Source: Candidatus Omnitrophota bacterium (GTDB lineage: Bacteria; Omnitrophota; Gorgyraeia; B26-G9). Taken from it: a stretch of 47,927 nucleotides of DNA. The notes under the pieces were generated by a model. That model saw only the letters and a list, made by a program, of their open reading frames with translations. It did not search any database and was not told where the DNA came from. Shown piece by piece: positions 16,799 to 24,642 of this stretch. Numbering within the stretch: position 1 is the first letter of the stretch; each line of letters opens with the position of its first letter. Location: assembly GCA_018817585.1 (NCBI GenBank), contig JAHITE010000062.1:1-47927 (forward strand). Direction: 5' to 3'. The translations under genes and the position numbers were made by a program.

Positions 16799-17170
16799 TT
16801 ATTTCTCCATAATCGTTGAAACCCTGAGATTTTTTAACCTGCCTTGCTGCGGCCATTCAATAGTTAAATCAACTTTAGCTAAATCACTAAAATTAGTTCT
16901 CTCTGATTTAATCTGCCAGCTAAATTGTTCAAATGGCGCTAAAAACCGGCCTTGCGTCTCGGTTCTGTTAAGACCGCTGGTTTTCAGCTCAAATATTTTT
17001 TTTTCAAAGAGAAAAATAGCCTTAGTATAGTTGGTAAGAACTGCTTGGGCGGAAATTGCTTGCGAAAAAGATTGAATGATAACCATTAAAGAAATACTAA
17101 TAATCGCCAGTGATAACATTACTTCCAAAAGAGTAAAGCCTTTATTATCCCGCATATCAGTATTTACCAT
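16799..17170 (-). CDS. gspI: GspI-like minor pseudopilin
   Basis: A 123-residue prepilin with the site KGFTLLEVMLSLAIISISLM (Gly-Phe, Glu at +5). The short globular part contains FLFEKKIFEL and QFSWQIKSE...VDLTIEWP, matching the small size and W-containing strand of GspI. The ATG follows the gspF stop with no gap, so it is probably translated by coupling. A second in-frame Met 5 codons later (MRDNKGF) would also leave a short leader. It forms the tip complex with GspJ and GspK. Confidence 0.83.
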   Translation of the reverse strand: MVNTDMRDNKGFTLLEVMLSLAIISISLMVIIQSFSQAISAQAVLTNYTKAIFLFEKKIFELKTSGLNRTETQGRFLAPFEQFSWQIKSERTNFSDLAKVDLTIEWPQQGRLKNLRVSTIMEK

Positions 17171-18376
17171 TTAAAAGGTCTGCATGTTAAGTTGAAAAAT
17201 CGGCAATAGAACCGCTGCAACCAATCCACCCACAATTGCCGCGATCAGCAGGATTATCGCTGGCTCTAAAACATTCAGCAAACGCCTTAAATCCTCTTTT
17301 ATCTGTTTATCAAATGAATCCGCGACTTTGCGCAAGGTTTTTTCCAAACGTCCTGTCTGTTCTCCCACAGCAATCATATCCACCATAACAATCGGAAAGA
17401 TCTCCTGTTGCTTCATACTCGCGGAAAAAGATCCTCCGCTTCTTATTTTAGCTATAATCTCATCCACCGCGTCTCGCAGCATTTTATGCGGTAAAACCTC
17501 GCGGCTAATCTCCAGGCAATCCAGAATTGACATCCCATTGGCAGTTAAAAGGCTGACAATATAACAAAACCGGGAAAAAGCTATTTTCTTAAGAATATCT
17601 CCGAGTAAAGGCAGCTTATATAAACAGCGGTCAAAAAATAACTGGTTTTTTGTTCGCGAATATATTTTCTTCAATCCGAAAACAGCGATAACTCCGACAA
17701 CAATCAGCACTAACCAGTAATCTGATAGAAACAGACTGCTATTAATCAATAATTTTGTGATCAGGGGTAAAGCCGTATCGCTTTCTTTAAACATAAAAAC
17801 CATTTTCGGAATAATAAACACCATTAAAAAAATTACAGTAGCAATGCCCACAAAAAAAATAATTACCGGATAGATAAGCATTGAGATTACTGAATCCTTA
17901 ACTTCCTTTCCCCGCTCATTAAAATCAGCAAGATTATTAAAAACGCTCTCAATATCCCCGCCCATTTCCGCGGCCCTAACCATCCCCACATAAGCTCGCG
18001 AAAAAATATCCGGATATTTACTCAACGCTTCCCAGAGGTATCCTCCTTCAGAGATTTTGCTGTACAATTTCGAGCATACTGCTTTGATTTTTGGATTATT
18101 AGTTTGATTTGTTAATAGATTCAGGGCTTGAGCCAAAGGCATTCCCGAGTCTAAGAGATTGGAAAATTGACGGGTAAAAAATACTCGTTCATTGTCATTA
18201 AACCGCAGTTTATTTTTTTTTATTTTTATATTCTGAGATGAAACTTCCGCTATATTTATCGGGAAAAGTCCGGCTTGGCGCAGTTTAGACAAAACCTGAT
18301 TACGGTTAGCCGCTTGTTCTATCCCGCTAACGCTATTACCGGCTTTATCCCGAGCATCATACTTGAATTTTTCCAT
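17171..18376 (-). CDS. gspF: GspF/PilC-like inner-membrane platform protein
   Basis: A 401-residue polytopic platform protein. It has two tandem GspF domains, each with the QFSNLLDSGMPLAQAL / CYIVSLLTANGMSILDCL pattern, and GERTGRLE-like AVGEQTGRLEKTL. There are three hydrophobic segments (VIFFVGIATVIFLMVFIIP, YWLVLIVVGVIAVF, IILLIAAIVGGLVAAVLLPI). It anchors the assembly ATPase and extracts pseudopilins from the membrane. The length is typical. It starts 24 bp after gspE. Confidence 0.94.
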   Translation of the reverse strand: MEKFKYDARDKAGNSVSGIEQAANRNQVLSKLRQAGLFPINIAEVSSQNIKIKKNKLRFNDNERVFFTRQFSNLLDSGMPLAQALNLLTNQTNNPKIKAVCSKLYSKISEGGYLWEALSKYPDIFSRAYVGMVRAAEMGGDIESVFNNLADFNERGKEVKDSVISMLIYPVIIFFVGIATVIFLMVFIIPKMVFMFKESDTALPLITKLLINSSLFLSDYWLVLIVVGVIAVFGLKKIYSRTKNQLFFDRCLYKLPLLGDILKKIAFSRFCYIVSLLTANGMSILDCLEISREVLPHKMLRDAVDEIIAKIRSGGSFSASMKQQEIFPIVMVDMIAVGEQTGRLEKTLRKVADSFDKQIKEDLRRLLNVLEPAIILLIAAIVGGLVAAVLLPIFQLNMQTF

Positions 18377-18400
18377 TAATTATTTCTCGATTTTTTGTTT

Positions 18401-20146
18401 CTACTCCTGCTCTGTAACTCTTAAAACTTCTTCCAGCGTTGTTATGCCTTGTTTAACTTTTTCCATCCCGTCAGTTTTTAAGCTGATCATCTTATTTCTA
18501 ATTGCTTGCGCCTTCAAATCTTTAGCGGAAACTCCGGAAACAATACAATTCCCGATTTGTTCATCTACAATCAAAAGTTCATAAATCCCAATTCTTCCGC
18601 TAAACCCAGTATCACTGCAGGCAGCGCAGCCCTTTCCTTTATAAAAAGTATCCCCAGCCAGAGGACTCTGATTTAAGCCAACCGCGTCCAGAACGCTTTT
18701 TTCCGGAATATAAACTGTCTTACAATTTGTACATATTTTACGCACAAGCCTTTGGGCAATAACCGCTCTGACTGTACCGCTAACCAGATACGGCTCAATC
18801 CCCAGATCAAGTAAGCGAATTATTGATGATAAAGCATCATTAGTATGCAAAGTGCTGAACATAAGATGCCCGGTTAATGCTGCCCGAATCGATATTTGCG
18901 CTGTTTCAATATCCCGAATTTCTCCTACCATAATAATATCAGGATCTTGGCGTAAAATTGAACGCAAGCCTGTGGCAAAAGTCAAATCAACCTGCGGGTT
19001 TATCTGAATCTGATTAATCCCTTGCAGCTGATACTCAATCGGATCTTCTAAAGTGATAATATTAACTTTCGGGTCATTAATATAACTAAGGCACGAATAA
19101 AGAGTTGTGGTTTTTCCACAGCCAGTTGGACCGGTAACCAGAATAATTCCGTTTGGCTTTTTTAAAATATCTTTCAGCTTTTCCATACTCTCTTGAGGAA
19201 AGCCCAGCTGATTGATCCCAAAATCCAGCATCTTTTTACTTAATAGCCGGATACTTACTCCTTCCCCAAATAAAGTGGGAAAAGTTGACAACCTAAGATC
19301 AACATCTTCGCCAGCAAGTTTTATTTTACATCTTCCATCCTGAGGCCGCCGACGTTCCGCGATATTAATCCCTGACATTATTTTTAAGCGGGAAACAATA
19401 AAAACCTGTAATTGTTTTATATCCGGGGATGTTTTGGCTTCTTGCAATACACCGTCTATTCGATAGCGAATCCGCAGTTTATCATCAAACGGCTCAATAT
19501 GTATATCTGTCGCATTTTTCTGATATGCTTCTAATAATATTTGATTTACATAATTTATAATCGAAGCGTTTTCCGCCATTTTTTCCGGAGCTTCCGATAT
19601 TTGATTAATCTGAACTTGTTCTGCCTGAATACTTTCTTTAGACGTTTGCACCAAGGTTTCCACTGTTTCAGCGCCAACGCCATAATGCGTTTTAATCGCC
19701 GATTCAATTGCTTGGGTTTTTGCTAAGGTGGGAATAATCTTGTAATTAGTCAGAACCTTTAACTCATCAATAACCTGAATCGCGAACGGATTACGCATTG
19801 CTACGACAAGGTTAAGTCCTTGTTTTTTCAAAACAATAACTTTATTACGATTAGCGAATTTCGCCGGGATTAGCGATATATATTGCGGATCTATTTCAAT
19901 TTGGCTTAAGTCCTCAATCGGAATATTTAAATGCTTGCTATAAGCAATCAGCAAATCACTTTCACTGACCAGCCCTTTTTGGATTATGAAATCTTCCAGC
20001 TCTTCCTGCGTTACAGGAAAATTTGACTCAAATTTAGCCTGAAACGCGGAGACTTTATCTTGGCTTATAATCCCTTTTTCCACCAAAATATTACTGATAA
20101 ACTGAAAACGGGCATTAACACTCATCCTTTGACCACCCCTATACAT
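18401..20146 (-). CDS. gspE: GspE/PilB-like assembly ATPase
   Basis: A 581-residue hexameric ATPase that powers pseudopilus or pilus extension. The N-terminal GspE-N domain (about 20-150) is followed by the ATPase core: Walker A GPTGCGKT (about 339-346), the Asp box RRPQDGRCKIK, Walker B DPDIIMVGEIRD, the His box TLHTNDALSS, and a tetracysteine zinc site (CTNCK ... CAACSDTG). All catalytic elements are intact. Two starts are possible: ATG at 20146 (AAAGGG only 2-3 nt away) and ATG at 20125 (GGGGTGG 7 nt upstream). A strong promoter lies just upstream, so it heads the gspE-F-I-J-K-radical SAM operon. Confidence 0.95.
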   Translation of the reverse strand: MYRGGQRMSVNARFQFISNILVEKGIISQDKVSAFQAKFESNFPVTQEELEDFIIQKGLVSESDLLIAYSKHLNIPIEDLSQIEIDPQYISLIPAKFANRNKVIVLKKQGLNLVVAMRNPFAIQVIDELKVLTNYKIIPTLAKTQAIESAIKTHYGVGAETVETLVQTSKESIQAEQVQINQISEAPEKMAENASIINYVNQILLEAYQKNATDIHIEPFDDKLRIRYRIDGVLQEAKTSPDIKQLQVFIVSRLKIMSGINIAERRRPQDGRCKIKLAGEDVDLRLSTFPTLFGEGVSIRLLSKKMLDFGINQLGFPQESMEKLKDILKKPNGIILVTGPTGCGKTTTLYSCLSYINDPKVNIITLEDPIEYQLQGINQIQINPQVDLTFATGLRSILRQDPDIIMVGEIRDIETAQISIRAALTGHLMFSTLHTNDALSSIIRLLDLGIEPYLVSGTVRAVIAQRLVRKICTNCKTVYIPEKSVLDAVGLNQSPLAGDTFYKGKGCAACSDTGFSGRIGIYELLIVDEQIGNCIVSGVSAKDLKAQAIRNKMISLKTDGMEKVKQGITTLEEVLRVTEQE

Positions 20147-20174
20147 TTCCCTTTTGTCTAAATTTCTTTATTTG

Positions 20175-20203
20175 ATTATAGCAAAATAACTTCTGTCGGT
20201 CAA
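20175..20203 (-). promoter_or_regulatory. Sigma-70 promoter of the gspE operon
   Basis: On the reverse strand, TTGACC (20198-20203) and a perfect TATAAT (20175-20180) are 17 bp apart. Predicted initiation is near 20168, giving a short 5' leader before gspE. Confidence 0.85.
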
Positions 20204-20603
20204 TGGCATTATCAAAAAGGAACTCAAGGTCACCAGGTAAAAGCGTAAGGCTAATGGCTGATGGTCGATAGCTAATAGTAAAAGCTAAAAACTAATAATT
20301 CATAACTATTGACTCATAACTATTAACTATCAAGATGCCAGGCAAATTTTACGCTGACACAAATTTTCTTGATGTAAACATCAATACCGGTAAATCCGCT
20401 TTGTATTACTCGCCCTTTAAAGTTGGCGTAAACGCTTTTCATTTATATTGCAAGGGCTCAGACAGGTCCTCGTGCCCTAAAGGGTCCCCAAAAATACAAA
20501 ACGTATTTACCTGAATTTGTGAAAGCTTAAAAATTTCCCAATCATCTTTAACAAGGTCACAGGTTATTCCTGTTTTCTGTCTTTTTTCAAACTCAACAAG
20601 TTC
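20204..20603. repeat. Gene-free divergent region with dispersed repeat words
   Basis: This roughly 400-bp stretch between the two divergent promoters has no credible gene. It holds AAGCTAAAAACTAATAA and TTCATAACTATTGACTCATAAC words (20280-20330), AAATTTTACGCTGACACAAAT (20344-20364), a hairpin TTGATGT-AA-ACATCAA (20369-20384) and GCCCTTTAAAGTT (20413-20425). AAGGTCACAGGTT (about 20555) is found reversed near 13.8 kb. Also present is a GGGCTCAGACAGGTCCTCGT stretch (from 20455) with self-complementary GGGC/GCCC and AGGTCC/GGGTCC parts that might fold. No function is assigned. Confidence 0.5.
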
Positions 20604-20632
20604 TTGACAAACTAATCAAAATAAGGTACTAT
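20604..20632 (+). promoter_or_regulatory. Promoter of the merR-parA-gspL-M-C-D operon
   Basis: TTGACA (20604-20609, perfect -35) and TACTAT (20627-20632) are spaced 17 bp apart. Initiation near 20639 would leave a 35-nt leader to the ATG at 20674, which has no obvious Shine-Dalgarno sequence. Confidence 0.75.
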
Positions 20633-20673
20633 TTTATTGGGTTTAACATCAAAAGTCGCTAAATTTAATAATT

Positions 20674-20892
20674 ATGAAAACAATTAATCTAAAAATCAAT
20701 AATCTAGCAAAAGAACTAAATGTCTCGATTCAAACCATCAAGAACTATGAGACTTGGGGGATTTTACCCAAAGCAAGACGTGACCAAAAAAAATGGCGCT
20801 ATTATACAACCGAAGATGTTTTAAAGATTAAAGCTTTATTTGCTGAGGAAATAAAACAAGACCTGAATAAACATAAAAAAAGAGAGCAGTAA
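20674..20892 (+). CDS. Small MerR-like HTH protein
   Basis: A 72-residue protein consisting of little more than a MerR-type winged HTH: IKNLAKELNVS-like NNLAKELNVSIQTIKNYE (helix-turn-helix), WGILPKARRD, and KWRYYTTEDVLKIKAL (wing and following helix). There is no effector or dimerisation coiled coil, unlike full-length MerR regulators (usually over 110 residues). Its stop overlaps the ParA start (TAATG). Small MerR-like proteins next to ParA occur in plasmid and chromosomal partition modules. Here it may autoregulate the operon from the divergent region or help ParA interact with DNA. No Shine-Dalgarno sequence is visible. Confidence 0.85.
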   Translation: MKTINLKINNLAKELNVSIQTIKNYETWGILPKARRDQKKWRYYTTEDVLKIKALFAEEIKQDLNKHKKREQ

Positions 20893-21656
20893 TGATCATT
20901 GCCGTGACAAATCAAAAAGGCGGAGTCGGCAAAACCACTACCACCATTAATTTATCTGCTTCTTTAGCAGTACTCGGCTACCGCGTCCTGGTCATAGACT
21001 TAGATCCTCAGGGCAACTCCTCTGACGGCTTAGGAATAAATACAAATAAACTTGATAATACTATTTATGATGCCTTGGTTAATGACACGCCTTTAAGTGA
21101 TATAATTATTCCTAATCAGCTGAAAAATCTTTTTATTGCTCCGGCTAATATCAGTCTGTCTGGCGCGGAAACCGAACTTGCTTCTGATATATCACGTCCG
21201 TTTAAACTAAGAAAATCTATCCGCCCGGAAATATCAAAATATGATTACATCATTATTGACTGCCCTCCATCTTTGGGCATACTCACAGTTAACGCGATTG
21301 TCGCCAGCACTGATTTGGTTGTTCCGATTGAACCGAGCAGCTATGCTTTAAAAGGTATGAGCATGCTGATGAGCACAATTTTAAAAGTTAAAGATGATCT
21401 TGAGCATTATGTCCGCTTTATGGGTGTGGTTATTAATATGTATGATGAAACCATTGCTCTGCATGCCTCAATTACTCAAGCGATAATTGAGTATTTTACG
21501 GCTCGAAAAGTATTTAATTCCCGAATTTGTCGTAATCCCAAAATTCCGGAAGCGGAAATCCATGGACAAAGCATCCAGCAATATGCTCCGGATAATCCCG
21601 CCGCGCGAATGTTTATGGCCCTAGCAAAAGAAGTGGATAAAAAAGCCAATGACTGA
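20892..21656 (+). CDS. ParA/Soj-type partitioning ATPase
   Basis: A 254-residue ParA-family ATPase with the deviant Walker A KGGVGKTT (residues 9-16, signature Lys9), A' box VIDLDPQGNSSDGLG, Walker B DYIIIDCPPSLG, and the C-terminal NPKIPEAEIHGQSI. Such proteins bind DNA non-specifically as ATP dimers and are switched off by a partner peptide, normally at the N-terminus of ParB. No parB gene follows. Instead the next gene, overlapping by 8 bp, is a PilM/GspL-like protein whose N-terminus has a ParB-like peptide. This points to a role in positioning the secretion/pilus platform, comparable to ParA relatives that place chemotaxis arrays or Tad pili. A leftover chromosome-partition gene is the alternative. 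Confidence 0.92.
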   Translation: MIIAVTNQKGGVGKTTTTINLSASLAVLGYRVLVIDLDPQGNSSDGLGINTNKLDNTIYDALVNDTPLSDIIIPNQLKNLFIAPANISLSGAETELASDISRPFKLRKSIRPEISKYDYIIIDCPPSLGILTVNAIVASTDLVVPIEPSSYALKGMSMLMSTILKVKDDLEHYVRFMGVVINMYDETIALHASITQAIIEYFTARKVFNSRICRNPKIPEAEIHGQSIQQYAPDNPAARMFMALAKEVDKKAND

Positions 21657-23463
21657 TAAAAATAAAGACAAAATAGATGCTGTTGTTAAATCCAAGATTA
21701 AAGGTCTAGGCCTTGACGCGCTTTTTCATCAAGTTGATATCACTCAAAAAGACGAGCAAAAAAACACCAGAAAAAAAACCAGCACTTCAGACGATGAGCT
21801 TCAGCTGATTAAAAAAATCAGTCAGAACGCGCCGATTAAATACAATACCCCCCTAGCTAAAGCAATTGACAATTTATGGGCAAATCTTAATCCCAAAAAA
21901 ACTGATAGCCGGGTTATCCTTGATATCGGTTCAAACAGTATTAAAATAATTATTCTAAAACAGGAAAAGCAAAGCATTATCCTCCAAGACGCGATTTTTA
22001 TTCCGATTCCCCACATCGTCACAACTACTAATGAAAAGCTGAATAATTTTATCAAGAAAAGTATTACCCCAATAGCCCAGAGCCCTTTATTTAAAAATTC
22101 AAAGATCAGCACTATTTTGTCCCGCAGCACAATGATTGTAAAATTTATTAATTTGCCAACAATTCAAAAACAAGAAATAGAAAAAATGCTTTCTTTTGAA
22201 GCTGAACAATATCTGCCCTTCCCTCTTTCGGAAATAGAAATGGATTATCATATTATTTCCCAGGTGGCTCCGGAAAGTAAAATATTGCTTATCGCCGCGA
22301 AAAAAACTTTAATCAAAGATCATTTAAGTTTTCTAGAAACTCTTGATTTATATCCCGACAGCATTAAAGTAAGTTCGATCGCGCTTTATAACAGTTCATT
22401 AGCTCAAGCCCGAAAAGAAGGAATTTACTTACAAGTACATATTGGAGCAGCGCATACAGATATAAATCTGATTACCCATAATCAGTTAAGCTTTTGCCGA
22501 AACATTGCCTGGGGATCAAAAGACTTAACTCTTCGCTTGAGTAAAAACCTTAATATCAGTTTTGACAATGCCCAAAAACTAAAGCATGAAAATGGGATTA
22601 TTATTACAAAAAAAGACACCAATGAAATTCAAAAAACTATTTCCGACGTATCTTCAAAATGGGCGGATAATCTTATTCAGGAAATCAATCGCACCATAGA
22701 ATCATACCAGATAAACACGGGAAAAAGTGACATCCAACAACTGAATTTAAGCGGCGGCGGTTCCTGTTTACAAAACTTTAATGAATATTTGCGGGAAAAA
22801 TTAAAAATAAAAATAGTGATGGAAAAAGCTTTACCCCTCAATGGAGATTCTTCAGTCATCAGTAATTATGAAAAACACGCGCAAGAATTTCATTTATGCG
22901 CCGGGCTGATAAAAAAAGATCCTCAGCCTGGATATTTAAATCTCAATCTTGTTCCCAAAAACATAAAACACGCGAAAAAAGCCAAACAGCTAAAAATAAA
23001 ACAACTTACATTCGCTGCTATTTTATTATTTATCGGATTGATTATCTTTATCTTCCCTGCCTGGTTATTAGCTTTAAGGGCCCAAAAAATAGAAATTTTA
23101 GATCAGCAGCTCGAGAGTCTAAAACCGGAGTTATTAGTTATTTCCCAATTACGAGACAAGATCCAAACCATTGAAGATTATGTTGGAGCTAAAAATTCAT
23201 GTATGGAAATTTTGCGGGAAATAAGCATAATCGTGCCCTATGACATTACTATAAATAATTTTGCTTTTGAGAAAAGCCTGGCAGTAACTTTATCCGGCAT
23301 AGCCCAATCGCATTCATCCGTAGTGAATTTTTCTCAGCAATTAAATGAATCCTCGTTATTCGCTGATGTAAAAATATTATTTACCCGAAAAAAAGGATTA
23401 CCTGGCGAGGAAATAATTGATTTTGAGCTTTCCTGTAAAATAAAAAATGACGAGGCTACATGA
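21649..23463 (+). CDS. PilM-PilN fusion (GspL-like) with ParB-like N-terminal peptide
   Basis: A 604-residue protein with three parts. Residues 1-80 are charged and flexible and include KIKGLGLDALFHQVD (16-30), very like the start of ParB/Spo0J (KGLGKGINALFNQVD, recalled). Residues about 87-430 are a PilM-type actin-like domain: ILDIGSNSIKIIIL is the phosphate-1 loop, FEAEQYLPFPLSEIEMDYHI is the classic PilM box, and LSGGGSCLQNFNEYL is the adenosine loop. A membrane helix follows (AAILLFIGLIIFIFPAWLLA, about 455-475), then a periplasmic PilN/GspL ferredoxin-like part. It would link the GspE ATPase to the periplasmic GspM/C ring. Such fusion matches GspL architecture. It overlaps parA by 8 bp and is 1 bp from the next gene. 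Confidence 0.9.
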   Translation: MTDKNKDKIDAVVKSKIKGLGLDALFHQVDITQKDEQKNTRKKTSTSDDELQLIKKISQNAPIKYNTPLAKAIDNLWANLNPKKTDSRVILDIGSNSIKIIILKQEKQSIILQDAIFIPIPHIVTTTNEKLNNFIKKSITPIAQSPLFKNSKISTILSRSTMIVKFINLPTIQKQEIEKMLSFEAEQYLPFPLSEIEMDYHIISQVAPESKILLIAAKKTLIKDHLSFLETLDLYPDSIKVSSIALYNSSLAQARKEGIYLQVHIGAAHTDINLITHNQLSFCRNIAWGSKDLTLRLSKNLNISFDNAQKLKHENGIIITKKDTNEIQKTISDVSSKWADNLIQEINRTIESYQINTGKSDIQQLNLSGGGSCLQNFNEYLREKLKIKIVMEKALPLNGDSSVISNYEKHAQEFHLCAGLIKKDPQPGYLNLNLVPKNIKHAKKAKQLKIKQLTFAAILLFIGLIIFIFPAWLLALRAQKIEILDQQLESLKPELLVISQLRDKIQTIEDYVGAKNSCMEILREISIIVPYDITINNFAFEKSLAVTLSGIAQSHSSVVNFSQQLNESSLFADVKILFTRKKGLPGEEIIDFELSCKIKNDEAT

Positions 23464-23464
23464 T

Positions 23465-23992
23465 ATGTGGATAAAAAATAAAAAGCTTATAATTTTAATC
23501 TCCAGCATAGCTGCTATCAGCCTGCTTTATTTTTCGATAATCATTCCTTTTGCGAAAAAATGGACTGAACAAAACAGTCAAACCAGGCAAAAACTGGCTT
23601 TGCTTGAAAAAAGCCAGGCAATAATCAACCAAAAAACCACTTTGAATGAATCCTACGCGGCGATAAACCGAAAAATTCAAGCCAAACTTCCCTCAGAAAG
23701 AGGTCAAGGTAATTTTTTAACCGCGATCAGCGAAGTTGCTAAAATAACAAATATTCATATTGAGTCAATGAACCCCCAGCCATTGCGCGAACTTGGCTTT
23801 TGCAATGAACTTTCTGTTGAAATAAATATGGAAGCAAATCTGGGCAATCTTGTCCGTTTTCTTTATCAAATGCGCAAATCATCTGTTGTTTTAGTTGCTA
23901 ATCGTTTAAGCTTGCAGCCAAAATCAGAACGTTCCGCATTGCTAAAAGGTCATTTGGTCATTTCAACCATATTTTTAAAGGAGCAACCATGA
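23465..23992 (+). CDS. GspM/PilO-like inner-membrane protein
   Basis: A bitopic protein of about 175 residues: short Lys-rich N-terminus (MWIKNKKL), one membrane helix (IILISSIAAISLLYFSIIIPF), a coiled-coil stretch (QTRQKLALLEKSQAIINQK), and a ferredoxin-like periplasmic domain (NFLTAISEVAKITNIHIESM ... LGNLVRFLYQMRKS). This is the PilO/GspM layout and pairs with the PilN part of the preceding protein. I prefer the ATG at 23465 (GAGG 9 nt upstream, 1 bp after the previous stop) over the ATG at 23447. It overlaps the next gene by 4 bp. Confidence 0.85.
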   Translation: MWIKNKKLIILISSIAAISLLYFSIIIPFAKKWTEQNSQTRQKLALLEKSQAIINQKTTLNESYAAINRKIQAKLPSERGQGNFLTAISEVAKITNIHIESMNPQPLRELGFCNELSVEINMEANLGNLVRFLYQMRKSSVVLVANRLSLQPKSERSALLKGHLVISTIFLKEQP

Positions 23993-24642
23993 GTCAAACC
24001 ATAACTCACAATACACAAACTATAGTCCGGAATTGTATTCTTAAGAATTTCACAATGTTATATCCTTATTTATTCTTTTCTGTTTTCTGTTTTCTGTCTT
24101 CTGTTCTCGGTTATGCCCAGTCAACGGAATCTAACCTACAGTTAGAGCATGAATCAAACTTACTGGTAGACGATTCATCCTTTAATTATTACAAAATAAT
24201 CGAACAAAGAAATTTTTTTCGCCCTAAACAAGATCCTCAGAAATTAGAAATGGAAAATAATTTAAAAGAAAAACCAAAAACAGCAGAAAAAGACAGCTTG
24301 GATTTTATTCTTACCGGAGTTATTGAAATTAAAAATGGTTACAAAGCGATTGTCGAACAAAAAAGTTCAAAAAAAGGATTTTATGTTTCAGTTAATGAAG
24401 CAATTGAGGACTACACAGTTAAAGTAATTATGTTAAATAAAATACTTATTGAAAAAGATGGCAAAGAATTTGAATTAAAACTCCAGCAAGGCAGCAATCA
24501 GAATATTCCGACAACTCCGCTTGAGCCAACTGCCCCGGCTTCAGTTCAAGAAAATGACAGCAGTGATGATCAGACATCACCCCAAACTTTAAGATCCAAT
24601 ACAATCCAACAAATACGCTCAGGGACTAGGGGGACAAAATGA
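23989..24642 (+). CDS. GspC/PilP-like periplasmic linker protein
   Basis: A 217-residue protein with a membrane or signal segment after an unusually long leader (LYPYLFFSVFCFLSSVLGYA, ending about residue 43). The homology region follows: NFFRPK, FILTGVIEIKNGYKAIVEQK, KGFYVSVNEAIEDYTVKVIM. This is the beta-barrel of GspC/PilP that contacts the N0 domain of the secretin. A Pro/Gln/Ser-rich tail ends it. AAGGAG precedes the ATG. It overlaps both neighbours by 4 bp. The hydrophobic segment is encoded by a slipped TTTTCTG-type repeat (about 24070-24105), which may explain the odd N-terminus. Confidence 0.82.
   Translation: MSQTITHNTQTIVRNCILKNFTMLYPYLFFSVFCFLSSVLGYAQSTESNLQLEHESNLLVDDSSFNYYKIIEQRNFFRPKQDPQKLEMENNLKEKPKTAEKDSLDFILTGVIEIKNGYKAIVEQKSSKKGFYVSVNEAIEDYTVKVIMLNKILIEKDGKEFELKLQQGSNQNIPTTPLEPTAPASVQENDSSDDQTSPQTLRSNTIQQIRSGTRGTK

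Noticed and set aside
20455..20500. GGGCTCAGACAGGTCC stretch as SRP RNA or tmRNA
   Set aside because: The conserved core of either RNA is missing and no promoter or terminator frames it.
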